Of a stretch of 64,000 nt of DNA, positions 44,366 to 54,227 are shown one piece after another. The translations under genes were made by a program, and so were the position numbers. A model generated the notes under the pieces. It saw nothing but the letters and a program-made list of their open reading frames with translations. It was not told the DNA's origin and did not search any database. Position 1 is the first letter of the stretch. Each line of letters starts with the position of its first letter. Source of the stretch: Polynucleobacter sp. TSB-Sco08W16 (lineage in GTDB: Bacteria > Pseudomonadota > Gammaproteobacteria > Burkholderiales > Burkholderiaceae); NCBI RefSeq assembly GCF_018687455.1, contig NZ_CP061291.1, positions 1,736,001-1,800,000 on the forward strand, given 5' to 3'.

Positions 44366-45362
44366 CCTCACCCATCGCAAATGTGAGTTGATGAATATCT
44401 AACTCGCGTTTAAATAAAACCGGCACTATCTCACGAGCAGTTGCCGGTTTTTTACATGCGCCTAGGGCTTCGGCCAAACGCTCATCATGATGGGCATTAA
44501 GTTGCGCAATCCTAGGCTTCATTCCAGTAAACGGCTTGCCATGAGAGGGCAGCACTAAAGTATCGTCAGGCAAGGGTAGATACTTTTCCAGTGATTGCAG
44601 ATACAAACCTAAGGGATCAGCATCGGGGTCAGCATCATAAACACTGACGTTTGTGGAGATGCGCGGTAACAACATGTCACCAGAAATTAAAACGCCCAGC
44701 TCTTTACAAAAAAGCGATGCGTGCTCAGGAGCGTGCCCATAGCCCATGATGACCTGCCAAGAATGGCCCCCAATCAAAATCGATTCGCCTTCAATAATCC
44801 GACGATATTGACGCGGCACCCCTGGCACCATATTGCTGTAGTAGTTAGAGCGCGCCCGAATTTTTTCTAAATCCTCGGGAGTAGTTAAACCATGTTTCTG
44901 AAAGTGATCTGCTGAACCACCTCCTCCAGCACGCGCACCTATCTGAGCGCCACCCTCTTTGTGACTCAACCATTGCGCTGTTAAATAGTCTGTCATAGAA
45001 ATCCATAGCGGTACATTCCACTTTTCACATAGCCACTGAGATAAACCAATGTGGTCTGGATGCATGTGCGTCACCAAAACTCGAAGCACTGGCAAGCCAT
45101 CTAATTGGCTTTTGAAGATCAGCTCCCATGCGGCCTTTGTCTCATCATTCGCAATCCCACAATCCACAATGGTCCAGCCGGCAACGCCGTCAATTTCATC
45201 GCGCAAGAGCCATAGATTGATATGGTCCAAAGCAAAAGGAAGGCGCATTCTCAGCCAACGCACTCCTGGTGCCACCTCAATGCTTTCGCCTATCTGCGGT
45301 AGATTCTCACCTAAGGGATAATGAATAGCACTCTCTGCGGGGATTTGTTTTTGGGTGCTCAT
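44277..45362 (-). CDS. Metallo-beta-lactamase fold hydrolase
   Basis: A 361-residue MBL-fold protein with the metal-binding motif THMHPDHIGL near residue 98, further ligand regions GYGHAPEHASLF, ISGDMLLP and LPSHGKPFTG, and a C-terminal winged-helix-like extension (LDIHQLTFAMGEAIAHLNYLLRRGKLDRR; core AHLNYLLRRG). This is the glyoxalase II/LACTB2-like group often found near fatty-acid or PHA genes. The substrate is unknown. Its 3' end overlaps phaM in antisense. Confidence 0.85.
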   Translation of the reverse strand: MSTQKQIPAESAIHYPLGENLPQIGESIEVAPGVRWLRMRLPFALDHINLWLLRDEIDGVAGWTIVDCGIANDETKAAWELIFKSQLDGLPVLRVLVTHMHPDHIGLSQWLCEKWNVPLWISMTDYLTAQWLSHKEGGAQIGARAGGGGSADHFQKHGLTTPEDLEKIRARSNYYSNMVPGVPRQYRRIIEGESILIGGHSWQVIMGYGHAPEHASLFCKELGVLISGDMLLPRISTNVSVYDADPDADPLGLYLQSLEKYLPLPDDTLVLPSHGKPFTGMKPRIAQLNAHHDERLAEALGACKKPATAREIVPVLFKRELDIHQLTFAMGEAIAHLNYLLRRGKLDRRLCEDGVLRFSVV

Positions 45363-45400
45363 GATGTATTTATCGCTCTTCTATTTGATCTAGGCTTGCT

Positions 45401-45577
45401 TTGACAACAGTTCCATCACCTTGCATTAATTGGTGCGACATTAATCCTGAAAATGGTTTTTGTCGAGGCTGCTATCGCACACTAACTGAAATTGCAGATT
45501 GGTCGGAACTAAGCAACCCTGAGAAGCTTAAGATTTGGTCTCAACTAAAAACGCGCAAACCTCAAGCACCCCAATAA
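45401..45577 (+). CDS. DUF1289 small Cys-rich protein (TTG start)
   Basis: A 58-residue protein with the DUF1289 signature: VPSPCINWCDINPENGFCRG, then GCYRTLTEIADWS and KLKIWSQL. Four Cys residues in the pattern C-x3-C-x8-C-x2-C could bind a metal. No ATG is available; an in-frame TGA closes the frame 15 bp before the TTG at 45401, which is the best start. There is no clear Shine-Dalgarno sequence. The function is unknown. The gene is easily missed because it is short and uses TTG. Confidence 0.78.
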   Translation: MTTVPSPCINWCDINPENGFCRGCYRTLTEIADWSELSNPEKLKIWSQLKTRKPQAPQ

Positions 45578-45602
45578 CTCAATCAAATCATTTCTCGGTT
45601 CT

Positions 45603-46586
45603 TTATTTATTAACATCCACAATCAAACGACCACGCACATTACCGGCCATGAGCTCTTGCGCATATTTCAAAGACTCTTCCAAAGTAATTTCGTGAGAGA
45701 TCTCGTCTAACGTTTTACGATCAACTAATTTACTCAACTGCTCATAAGCGGCGATGCGTTTTTCACGTGGGACAGTGACACTATTGACACCATACAACGT
45801 AACGCCACGCAAAATGAACGGCGCGACGCTTGATGGAAAATCCATGCCTTGCGCAAGACCGCAAGCAGCGACGGCACCATTACTTTTGGTCTGAGCGCAG
45901 GCATTCGCTAGAGTGTGACTACCAACACTATCCAAAACTGCGGCCCAACGCTCTTTTGCAAGCGGCTTACCTGGCGCAGATAAAGTGGCGCGGTCAATGA
46001 CCTCAGCAGCACCTAATTTCTTCAAATAATCAGCTTCAGCCATGCGGCCTGTACTGGCAACCACGGTAAAGCCCAGCTTGCTCAACAAAGTAATTGCGAA
46101 GCTGCCAACGCCACCAGCAGCGCCGGTCACTAAAACCTCGCCATCACTTGGCTTTAGGCCATGTTTTTGCAAAGCCATGACACACAGCATGGCTGTATAG
46201 CCAGCAGTACCAATCGCTAGAGCTTGCTTAGCGGTAAAGCCTGCTGGTAAAGGAATCAGCCATTCAGCCTTTACTCGAGCCTGCTGAGCCAATCCACCCC
46301 AATGCCCCTCGCCCACACCCCAGCCGTTCAAAAGAACCATATCGCCGGCTTTAAAATCAGAACTGGCACTTTCAATGACCTCGCCTGCAAAATCGATACC
46401 CGGGACCATTGGGAAACTCCGCACCACAGGGCCTTTGCCCGTGATCGCAAGACCATCCTTGTAATTGAGGGTTGAATACAGCACTTTGACCCTCACATCG
46501 CCCTCTGGCAGGCTTGCCTCATCAGCTTGCCCTAACTCAGCACGATAGCCCTGATCATCCTTATTGATCAATATTGCCTTAAACAT
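45603..46586 (-). CDS. acuI: Acrylyl-CoA reductase (AcuI/YhdH family)
   Basis: Zinc-free medium-chain oxidoreductase, 327 residues, reducing acrylyl-CoA to propionyl-CoA in characterised members. Signatures are YSTLNYKDGLAITGKGPVVR near residue 40, PGIDFAGEV, the NADPH-binding VLVTGAAGGVGSFAITLLSKLG and a C-terminal DEISHEITLEE. YhdH and AcuI cannot be separated by eye. It diverges from a small lipoprotein gene. Confidence 0.87.
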   Translation of the reverse strand: MFKAILINKDDQGYRAELGQADEASLPEGDVRVKVLYSTLNYKDGLAITGKGPVVRSFPMVPGIDFAGEVIESASSDFKAGDMVLLNGWGVGEGHWGGLAQQARVKAEWLIPLPAGFTAKQALAIGTAGYTAMLCVMALQKHGLKPSDGEVLVTGAAGGVGSFAITLLSKLGFTVVASTGRMAEADYLKKLGAAEVIDRATLSAPGKPLAKERWAAVLDSVGSHTLANACAQTKSNGAVAACGLAQGMDFPSSVAPFILRGVTLYGVNSVTVPREKRIAAYEQLSKLVDRKTLDEISHEITLEESLKYAQELMAGNVRGRLIVDVNK

Positions 46587-46679
46587 ATCTCTATCTCTTT
46601 CTCTCGGTGGAGGTATTTTCCCCGCAACAATTGCTTAATAGGTTTATCCTAGCGAGCATTGTCGATTATGGAGGTTTCC

Positions 46680-46976
46680 ATGAAAAAAATTCTACTATTA
46701 ACTACAGTTTCTGGCTTGATGCTCTCTGGATGCTATTCCACTCAAATCAACATGTCTATGGGCAATATGCGCCTCATTAGCTCTAGCGCTAACCCGCAAG
46801 ACGTGATGGATTTTGCAACCAAGACCTGTAAAAACGATTTCTATGAAGGTGCTAGCTTTTTATCCAAAGCCGGCAAGGAATATCGCTTTAAGTGCGTAAA
46901 AGCGGAAGAAAACGAAGTATTGATTCCAATTCCGGGAACTACGATCACTCCAGAAGTGAAAACAGAAGCAAAGTAA
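46680..46976 (+). CDS. Small lipoprotein of unknown function
   Basis: A 98-residue protein with a lipoprotein signal peptide MKKILLLTTVSGLMLSGC and lipobox LSGC (Cys18). Two further Cys residues follow in TKTCKNDF and FKCVKAEE, which could form a disulfide. The ATG at 46680 has GGAGG about 8 bp upstream and replaces an in-frame ATG 21 bp earlier. The function is unknown. It lies just before the flavin reductase gene. Confidence 0.72.
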   Translation: MKKILLLTTVSGLMLSGCYSTQINMSMGNMRLISSSANPQDVMDFATKTCKNDFYEGASFLSKAGKEYRFKCVKAEENEVLIPIPGTTITPEVKTEAK

Positions 46977-46985
46977 GCACAGTTG

Positions 46986-47486
46986 ATGACCCCATTTACT
47001 TCGCAAGAATTACGCAAAGGCTTTGCATCTTTTGCAACAGGGGTCACAGTCATCACCTGTATGGATGAGGATCAAAATCCTCACGGCATCACTATTAGCT
47101 CTTTCAATACAGTTTCTCTTGAGCCGCCACTGATTTTATGGAGCCTTAAGAAGCATTCTCGCCTCATGCCATGGGTCGAGGTAGGCAAAACACACCTCAT
47201 CCATGTTTTAGAGCGCTCTCAAGAAGATTTAGCGATGCACTTTGCCACCGTCAAGCAAGATCAGTTTATGGGAATAGAACATAAACTAGCCGCTAGTGGC
47301 TTAACCCAAATTGATCACTGCGTCGCTTATTACGAATGTGAAACAGTATCCGTTCACACTGGCGGGGACCACAACATCATTGTTGCCAAAGTGATCAACC
47401 TCAAAAATCATCCAGAAAAAGAGCCCCTTATTTTTGCTCGTAGTAAATTTGTTGGCCTCGATTTCACGGAAATTCAATCAAACTAG
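46986..47486 (+). CDS. Flavin reductase family protein
   Basis: A 166-residue flavin-binding domain of the FMN reductase/HpaC type: LRKGFASFATGVTVIT near the start, GITISSFNTVSLEPPLILWSL in the FMN-binding core and a conserved HTGGDHNIIVAKV segment. Such proteins supply reduced flavin to partner monooxygenases. No partner is encoded next to it, so the role is open. It is probably cotranscribed with the GST gene. Confidence 0.88.
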   Translation: MTPFTSQELRKGFASFATGVTVITCMDEDQNPHGITISSFNTVSLEPPLILWSLKKHSRLMPWVEVGKTHLIHVLERSQEDLAMHFATVKQDQFMGIEHKLAASGLTQIDHCVAYYECETVSVHTGGDHNIIVAKVINLKNHPEKEPLIFARSKFVGLDFTEIQSN

Positions 47487-47514
47487 TACCGATTAATACA
47501 AGCAAGGAAATGCC

Positions 47515-48180
47515 ATGATGCGTTTATGGGGTCGCAAAAGTTCCATTAATGTTCAAAAAGTATTGTGGTGTCTTGCTGAGCTGGGACTTAAAGAAGGGGT
47601 TGATTTTGAGCGAATTGATGCAGGACTTCAATTTGGCGTTGTTCGGTCACCAGAATTCTTAAAACTCAATCCCAACGGTTTAGTTCCCACCCTGGAAGAT
47701 GGTGATCTGATTCTGTGGGAATCCAATACCATCATGCGCTACCTGGTCTCACAGCATGATCAAAATAAGCGTTTTCCATCTGATATTGCCTCTCAATATG
47801 GCTCAGAAAAATGGATGGATTGGCAAGTTGGAACAATGTGGCCGGTGCTACGCCCCGCATTCATAGGGCTAACTAGAACACCCGCAGCAGACCGTAATCA
47901 TGTTGTCATTCAAAAAGCCTATCAAGATACCAATGAGTTATTTTCTTTACTTGATCAAACACTAGCTTCACAAGCCTATTGCTCTGGCAATCAATTTCAC
48001 ATTGGAGATATTGTGCTGGCCTTATGCGTGCACCGCTGGATATTACTGAATGAGATCTTCCCCAAAGAGACGGGGATCAGAGCAGATCTTAAAAATATCA
48101 ATCGCTGGCTAAAGCAACTTGCAGCTGAAACACGCTTTCAAGAGTTTGCTGAGAAAGAACTCAACATTATCAGCAAGTGA
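47515..48180 (+). CDS. Glutathione S-transferase family protein
   Basis: A 221-residue cytosolic GST with an N-terminal thioredoxin-like domain (MRLWGRKSSINVQKVLWCLAELG; KSSINVQK region with catalytic Ser), the glutathione-binding GLVPTLEDGDLILWESNTIMRYL (core PTL and ESN) and an all-helical C-terminal domain. The substrate is unknown. It follows the flavin reductase and converges on the RND operon. Confidence 0.9.
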   Translation: MMRLWGRKSSINVQKVLWCLAELGLKEGVDFERIDAGLQFGVVRSPEFLKLNPNGLVPTLEDGDLILWESNTIMRYLVSQHDQNKRFPSDIASQYGSEKWMDWQVGTMWPVLRPAFIGLTRTPAADRNHVVIQKAYQDTNELFSLLDQTLASQAYCSGNQFHIGDIVLALCVHRWILLNEIFPKETGIRADLKNINRWLKQLAAETRFQEFAEKELNIISK

Positions 48181-48206
48181 TATTAAGTTCACCCCTAAAG
48201 CAGTAT

Positions 48207-51200
48207 TTACTCTTGCTTAAATTTCTTCTGATGGTGATCTGCGCCCATGAAGAGGTACATCGCAGGCACCACAAATAAAGTAAACAGAGTACCAATTGAT
48301 AGGCCGGTAAAGATCACAATACCCATCGATTGACGACCTGCGGCACCGGCTCCTGAAGCAATCACCAAAGGCAGAACACCTAGGACCATTGCAGCAGTTG
48401 TCATCAAGATCGGCCTTAAACGTTCACTCGCAGCTTCAATAATCGCATCAAGCTTACTACGCCCACCTTTTTGCAATACGTTAGCGAACTCCACAATCAA
48501 AATACCGTGCTTACTAATTAAACCCATCAGCGTCACTAGCCCAACCTGCGTATAGACATTCAAGGTTGTAAAGCCCAGATTAATAAAGATAAGAGCTCCA
48601 AAGAGAGCCATTGGGACGGATACCAAAATCACAATCGGATCGCGGAAACTTTCAAACTGTGCAGCTAGCACCAAGAAAACAATCAAAATTGCGAAGAACA
48701 TGGTGACCAAAAAGCCGCCAGATTCAGCCATAAACTGACGAGATGGACCTGCATAGTCCATAGAGTATCCATTGGGCGCAACCTCTTTTAAGGTCTGGCG
48801 CATATATTCCAATAAATCTGCCTGAGAGATAAATGGTGTACTCACCCCAGAAATCGTTGCTGAATTTAACTGCTGAAAGTGATTGATTGATTGCGGTACA
48901 ACCTTTTGCTTAATACTCGCGATGGTTCTTGCCTGAATCATCGCGCCACTAGGGGTGCGAATGTAGTAATCCAAAATTTGATCTGGATTCAAGCGGTCCA
49001 CTTGTTTTACTTGTGGAATGACTTTGTACGAACGGCCAGCAACCGAGAAGTAATTAACATATCCACCGCCCAAGGCTGCAGATAGCGCTGAACCCACTTG
49101 TTGCTGAGTCATTCCTAAGGCAGCCACTTTTTCACGATCAATCACCAAAACATCTTGGGGCTTATCAATCTTCAAATCAGAATCTACGAAGAAAAAGTTG
49201 CCGCTACGGCGTGCTTTATCCAAAACAGCTTGAGATACTTCATTTAGCTGTTCATAAGACTCCGTTGTATTAATGACAACTTGAACCGGCAAGCCCTGGG
49301 CACCAGGTAATGCGGGGAATTGGAATGCTGCCACGCGAGCTCCAGCAATCGTATTCCACTTTTGCTGCATATCTTCTTGGAATTTGGTTGCGTTACGACT
49401 ACGTGAACTCCAGTCTTTTAACAAAATACCGCCAAAGCTAGAGGTTGGACTCGTAATCTGAAATGCTTGCTCGTACTCAGGTTCAGCCGCAGCAATTGCA
49501 TAAATTTGATCTGCATACGTCTGCATTTGATTTACTGTGCTATTGGGCGGCCCGGATGCCTGCATTAAAACGATACCTTGATCTTCTGTAGGGGCGAGTT
49601 CTGCGCGAGCTGTGGCATATAAATAAGCAACGCCGCCTAAAAGAATGGCCCCCATCACCATGATTACCTGCCAAGTACTCAATAGATCCCGTAAGGTAGT
49701 TTGATAACTGTGATGCACCTTGTCAAAAATTCGGTCAATCTTTTGCACAAAGGGAGATGCCTCTTGCTCTTCGGTAAAAATCCTTGAGCACATCATTGGT
49801 GAAAGTGTTAATGCAATTAATCCTGATACTGCGACTGCGCTAGCCAAAGTAAACGCAAACTCGGTGAATAGCGCACCAGTTAAACCACCCTGAAAACCAA
49901 TTGGGATATACACCGCAATCAATACTACGGTCATTGCCAAAATCGGGCTACCTAATTCACGCGCGGCAATTAAAGAAGCCTCAAGCGGGGATTTGCCTTC
50001 CTTCATGTGCCTGTCAACGTTCTCTACAACGATGATGGCGTCATCGACCACTAGGCCGATAGCCAATACGAGAGCTAGTAGCGTTAGCAAATTAATGGAA
50101 TAACCGAGTACCTGCATCAAGAAGAAGGTGCCAATTAGGGATAGCGGCATTGCAATAACTGGAACAGCCACTGCACGCACGCTTCCTAAGAAAAGATAGA
50201 TCACGACTGTCACAATGACCAAAGCTTCAAGTAGAGTTGAAACCACCTCGTCAATAGAGCTGGTAATAAATTCAGTGGAGTCGTAAACAATTTTCCCATT
50301 CATACCAATAGGTAGTTGTTTTTGAATGTCCGGCACAACGTCTCTAACACGCTGTGCAACATCTAATAAATTTGCCTGAGGTGCAACTTTGATACCAATA
50401 AATACCGACTGTTTTCCACTAAACGCCACATTAGTGTTGTAGTCCTCAGAGCCCAAAGAGACGCTTGCTACTTGATCTAGATAGACGATATTGACGCCAT
50501 CTTTTTTCACAACTAATTTACGGAATTCATCAAGTGTATGGAGATCGGTACCAGCTACCAAGTCAACCGACACCATATCTCCCTTGGTGCTACCTACTGC
50601 TGATAAGTAATTATTAGCAGACATTGCGCTGTAGACATCATCCGCTCCAACCCCCAAGCCAGCCATCTTTTCACGATCTAGCCATGCGCGTAAGGCAAAT
50701 TTTCTACCGCCAATAATTTCAGCGTTCTGCACCCCTTCGACCGAATCCAGTTTTGGCTTTACAACACGTAATAGATAGTCGGTAATGGCGTTATTGGGTA
50801 GCTGATCGCTATAAAAGCCCATATACATAGCCGCAGTTGACTGGCCAACCTGAACCGTGAGCACCGGCTGCTGAGCTTGAGGCGGCAGTTGATTTTTTAC
50901 TGCGCTAATCTGGGTCTGGATCTGGGTCAATGCCGCATTGGAGTCGTAATTCAACTTCAAAGTGGCAATAATGGTGGAAACACCACTGACACTAGTCGAT
51001 GACAAGTAGTCAATCCCTTGCGCCTGCGCTATAGAAGCTTCTAGGGGTTGTGTAATAAAGCCGGCGATGGTTTCTGGATCTGCGCCATAGTAAGCCGTAC
51101 TGATAGTAACAATTGCATTTTGCGTTTGAGGGTATTGATTGACTGGTAAAGAACCAATCGCTTTCAAGCCAAATACCAATACGAGTGCACTCACGACCAG

Positions 51201-51242
51201 TGATAGCACTGGTCTGCGAATGAATATGTCGGTCCAATTCAT
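48207..51242 (-). CDS. RND family efflux pump, inner membrane transporter
   Basis: A 1011-residue proton-driven drug exporter of the HAE1/AcrB type. It has the N-terminal helix MNWTDIFIRRPVLSLVVSAL, two large periplasmic loops, and the proton-relay Asp pair in GLVVDDAIIVVENVDRH (TM4). A C-terminal half repeats the fold (LVTLMGLISKHGILIVEFAN with the relay Lys region). It ends the operon OMF-MFP-RND and closely follows the fusion protein gene (7 bp). Confidence 0.94.
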   Translation of the reverse strand: MNWTDIFIRRPVLSLVVSALVLVFGLKAIGSLPVNQYPQTQNAIVTISTAYYGADPETIAGFITQPLEASIAQAQGIDYLSSTSVSGVSTIIATLKLNYDSNAALTQIQTQISAVKNQLPPQAQQPVLTVQVGQSTAAMYMGFYSDQLPNNAITDYLLRVVKPKLDSVEGVQNAEIIGGRKFALRAWLDREKMAGLGVGADDVYSAMSANNYLSAVGSTKGDMVSVDLVAGTDLHTLDEFRKLVVKKDGVNIVYLDQVASVSLGSEDYNTNVAFSGKQSVFIGIKVAPQANLLDVAQRVRDVVPDIQKQLPIGMNGKIVYDSTEFITSSIDEVVSTLLEALVIVTVVIYLFLGSVRAVAVPVIAMPLSLIGTFFLMQVLGYSINLLTLLALVLAIGLVVDDAIIVVENVDRHMKEGKSPLEASLIAARELGSPILAMTVVLIAVYIPIGFQGGLTGALFTEFAFTLASAVAVSGLIALTLSPMMCSRIFTEEQEASPFVQKIDRIFDKVHHSYQTTLRDLLSTWQVIMVMGAILLGGVAYLYATARAELAPTEDQGIVLMQASGPPNSTVNQMQTYADQIYAIAAAEPEYEQAFQITSPTSSFGGILLKDWSSRSRNATKFQEDMQQKWNTIAGARVAAFQFPALPGAQGLPVQVVINTTESYEQLNEVSQAVLDKARRSGNFFFVDSDLKIDKPQDVLVIDREKVAALGMTQQQVGSALSAALGGGYVNYFSVAGRSYKVIPQVKQVDRLNPDQILDYYIRTPSGAMIQARTIASIKQKVVPQSINHFQQLNSATISGVSTPFISQADLLEYMRQTLKEVAPNGYSMDYAGPSRQFMAESGGFLVTMFFAILIVFLVLAAQFESFRDPIVILVSVPMALFGALIFINLGFTTLNVYTQVGLVTLMGLISKHGILIVEFANVLQKGGRSKLDAIIEAASERLRPILMTTAAMVLGVLPLVIASGAGAAGRQSMGIVIFTGLSIGTLFTLFVVPAMYLFMGADHHQKKFKQE

Positions 51243-51249
51243 CTGCTGC

Positions 51250-52581
51250 TTATTCCTGCGGCTTAGGGTCAGGTGAATTTGCAGGCTGCACCTTATTATT
51301 CACAATGAGTGGTGTACCGTTCTTCAATTTCAGTTGACCACTTGTAACCACCGTATCGCCTTCATTAATACCTTTGAGAATTGCCACCTGGTCGCCACGA
51401 GTACTACCAGTAGTGACAAATACTTGTTGCGCCTCTAACGCTGGATTACCTTGCTTGTCTTTTTTACCAGTAGGCTTAGCAATAAATACAGTTGATCCGT
51501 ATGGGTTATAGGTCACGGCCGTTTGTGGCAAAGTCAATAACTTCACTTGGTCACCCAAATTAATATTCACATTGGCAAACATACCGGGCAGAATTTTCTT
51601 ATCTGGATTAGCAATTTGTGCCTCAACCTGAATATTGCGCGTATTAGTATCTACTTTTGGGCTTACCGCAGTAATCTTGCCAGTAAAGCTGGCATCTTTA
51701 AATGCATCTGTAGTGACAACTACATCTTGTCCAACTTGAATTTGCTCAGCATTGCTTTGCGGCAAATTGAAATCTACAAAAATTGGATCCAAGGTCTGCA
51801 GCGTTAGTAACTTGTCACCTGGATTCACAAACTGGCCAGGATTAATCGACACAATACCCACGCGACCACTAAAGGGGGCCTTTAAATTCTTCTTGGCAAC
51901 CAATGCGATCTGCTGCTCTACCTGCGCCTGCTTGGATTTGGCATCCGCCTTGCTAGTATCAAAGACATTTTTACTAATCGCCTGAATCGCAAGCTGCTGT
52001 CTATCGCGCTCATTAATAACTTTTGCGAGATCAGCCAAGGCTTTTAAGGAATTGAGTTGCGCTACATCAGAGGCATCGTTTAACTTAATAAGTAACTCAC
52101 CCTCTTTCACATCTTGACCAGACTTGATGGGCACTGTCTGTACTAAACCGCCGATTTCAGTGCTCAGGTCTACACCCCTAAAAGCCCGAACGTTACCAAC
52201 GCTCGTTAATTTAGGCTGCCACTCAGAAGTAGCAATCACCATTGTGGAAACGCTTGCAGGCGGCAATCCCATTCCTGATATGAAATGCTTAATCATGAAG
52301 GTCTTAAATTGATTAAAAGCAAAAATCAAACCGAGTAACAAGAAAACGCCGCATAACATGATGGTCATACGACGTTGGAGTGGCTCCATCGCCATGAGCT
52401 TAGCGTGCGCTTTTGTGCCGCGCCACTTGACGCCGATGCGGGCATAAAAAGCCTTTACCTTTTCCCAAAGCGCAATAGCCTTCTCACGCAATTTCCATTG
52501 CACGGCTTTCAGTTTCATCCATGCCCATAGGACAAGAACGGCAGCAATGAGCTTGCTCTTAATTGTTTCCAGAAGTTTCAT
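51250..52581 (-). CDS. RND efflux periplasmic adaptor with long N-terminal extension
   Basis: Membrane fusion protein, 443 residues. After a transmembrane helix near residues 75-95 come the lipoyl/hairpin domains (LSTEIGGLVQTVPIKSGQDVKEG) and the beta-barrel (GMFANVNINLGDQVKLLTLPQTAV). The first 70 or so residues before the anchor are unusual: rich in Trp, Lys and Ala (WAWMKLKAVQWKLREKAIALWEK; core AVQWKLREKA) and predicted helical. The start overlaps the outer membrane gene by 23 bp, so a later start is possible. No drug specificity can be read. Confidence 0.9.
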   Translation of the reverse strand: MKLLETIKSKLIAAVLVLWAWMKLKAVQWKLREKAIALWEKVKAFYARIGVKWRGTKAHAKLMAMEPLQRRMTIMLCGVFLLLGLIFAFNQFKTFMIKHFISGMGLPPASVSTMVIATSEWQPKLTSVGNVRAFRGVDLSTEIGGLVQTVPIKSGQDVKEGELLIKLNDASDVAQLNSLKALADLAKVINERDRQQLAIQAISKNVFDTSKADAKSKQAQVEQQIALVAKKNLKAPFSGRVGIVSINPGQFVNPGDKLLTLQTLDPIFVDFNLPQSNAEQIQVGQDVVVTTDAFKDASFTGKITAVSPKVDTNTRNIQVEAQIANPDKKILPGMFANVNINLGDQVKLLTLPQTAVTYNPYGSTVFIAKPTGKKDKQGNPALEAQQVFVTTGSTRGDQVAILKGINEGDTVVTSGQLKLKNGTPLIVNNKVQPANSPDPKPQE

Positions 52582-54100
52582 TTTGATCTTTGTTCGCTAT
52601 GTCTTTTGGTTTGAATGCAGGGCCTTGACGATTCCACCAGCCGCCGCCTAATGCTACAAATAGTGCCGCTGTATCAGAGAAGCGAGTCGCTTGCGCAGCC
52701 ACAGACTTCACTTTTGCTTGTTGATACTGGTTCTGGTAATACAAAACTGCCAAGTAACTTGCTGTGCCTAATTTGTATTGTTGCTGTACAAGGTCTAGCG
52801 TTTCATAGGCATAACGTTCTGCATCAGACGCAGCTTTTAATGCTTGAGCACCCGTCTCAAGTGCACGTAAAGCATTTGCAACCTCTTGAAAAGCATTCAG
52901 TACTGTTGCTTGATATTGATAGGCTGCCAATTCATAGTTTGCAATGGCGCCCCGACGCTGCGCCAATAATTGCCCACCCTGAAATAAGGGCTGCAAAATA
53001 CCTGCGCCAATAGACCATAAAGATGAGTTAGGACCAAAGAGGGCTGCCGAGGTAAGTGCCGCAGAGCCAATTGAGCCAGTGATATTAAATTGTGGCAATA
53101 AGTTTGCTGTAGCCACTCCAACGAATGCGTTCTGCGCCTTTAACTGGGCTTCTGCAGCACGAACGTCGGGGCGTTGACGGACTAAACTGGAAGGCACTGA
53201 GAGTGGTAATTTTTCTGGCAAATGCAGCTTGGTGAGATCAAATTTAGTAATGGCTGCATTGCTAGGTAATTCACCGACTAGTACAGCTAATTGGTTCCTC
53301 GCAAAAGCTAGGTTTCTTTCGTAATTAAATAAATCTACCTGAGAATTTGCCACCAAGGTTTGCTGTGAAGTCACATCAACTTTTGAGACCGTGCCAATAC
53401 GTAGCTGTTTCTCAGTCACTTCGGCAAGATTCGTTTGCGCTTTCAAAATTTCTTCAGTAGCCTGCATTTGTGCACGTAAGGCAGCTTCTTTCACAGCGCC
53501 CGTAACAACGTTTGCAGTCAAAGAGAGGTAGGCACCTTCCAATTGAAATTGAGCGACTTCTGCTTGTGCTTTTGCACCCTCTACAGCACGACGAGCTCCG
53601 CCAAATACATCCAGCTTATAGGTCACATTTACTGATGTGTTGTACAGATTGTAGGTATCGGAACCAGATGAAAGACCATAGATCGCAGCTGGTTGAAGTT
53701 GACGCGTAGCTCCCGCACCAACACTTACTGCAGGAAAATATTGACCGCCAATCTGAGCATTCACATTTTCTTGTGCGGCTCGCAACGCTGCATCTGCGGC
53801 ACCTAAATTAGGATTTTGCTCCAAGGCTTTTTTAATCAGGGCGTCAAGCTCTGGAGATTTGTAGAGCTCCCACCATTGCGCTTCAATATCGGCGCCTTCT
53901 ACAAACTCTTGATCTGTGCCGCCAGGAACGCCCGGGGCTTTAGCAAGCTTCTGAGATAAGGGGCCTTCAGTATATGAAGTAGTTTTAGGGGCGTCTGGCT
54001 GTTTAAAGTCAGGGCCAACTGCACATGCAGACACTACCGCTGCACAAATGAGCAGAAGTGAATAAAAACGAGCGCATGAAAGGGCTTTCGACAGAAACAT
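52559..54100 (-). CDS. RND efflux outer membrane lipoprotein (NodT/OprM type)
   Basis: TolC-like outer membrane factor of 513 residues with a lipoprotein signal (lipobox VSAC near residue 26, followed by AVGPDFKQP). The two repeated coiled-coil halves contain PNLGAADAALRAAQENVNAQ and RPDVRAAEAQLKAQNAFVGVA. It is the first gene of the pump operon; 127 bp separate it from the upstream glmS stop. A late start inside it is used by the adaptor gene. Confidence 0.92.
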   Translation of the reverse strand: MFLSKALSCARFYSLLLICAAVVSACAVGPDFKQPDAPKTTSYTEGPLSQKLAKAPGVPGGTDQEFVEGADIEAQWWELYKSPELDALIKKALEQNPNLGAADAALRAAQENVNAQIGGQYFPAVSVGAGATRQLQPAAIYGLSSGSDTYNLYNTSVNVTYKLDVFGGARRAVEGAKAQAEVAQFQLEGAYLSLTANVVTGAVKEAALRAQMQATEEILKAQTNLAEVTEKQLRIGTVSKVDVTSQQTLVANSQVDLFNYERNLAFARNQLAVLVGELPSNAAITKFDLTKLHLPEKLPLSVPSSLVRQRPDVRAAEAQLKAQNAFVGVATANLLPQFNITGSIGSAALTSAALFGPNSSLWSIGAGILQPLFQGGQLLAQRRGAIANYELAAYQYQATVLNAFQEVANALRALETGAQALKAASDAERYAYETLDLVQQQYKLGTASYLAVLYYQNQYQQAKVKSVAAQATRFSDTAALFVALGGGWWNRQGPAFKPKDIANKDQNETSGNN

Positions 54101-54227
54101 AAATTACAACGAATATCCTCTTGAACAAGAGTTATTTGAACACAAAAATGAAAGAAGAGCCTCGTAAAGCCCTGATTTATCTACCTAAATTTGTTCATAA
54201 CTGCGAACGAAAGTCAACTTAGGAAAA

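Noticed and set aside
54101..54227. glmS ribozyme or other riboswitch near glmS
   Set aside because: glmS starts within one base of the glmU stop, leaving no leader; the downstream gap shows no matching structure.
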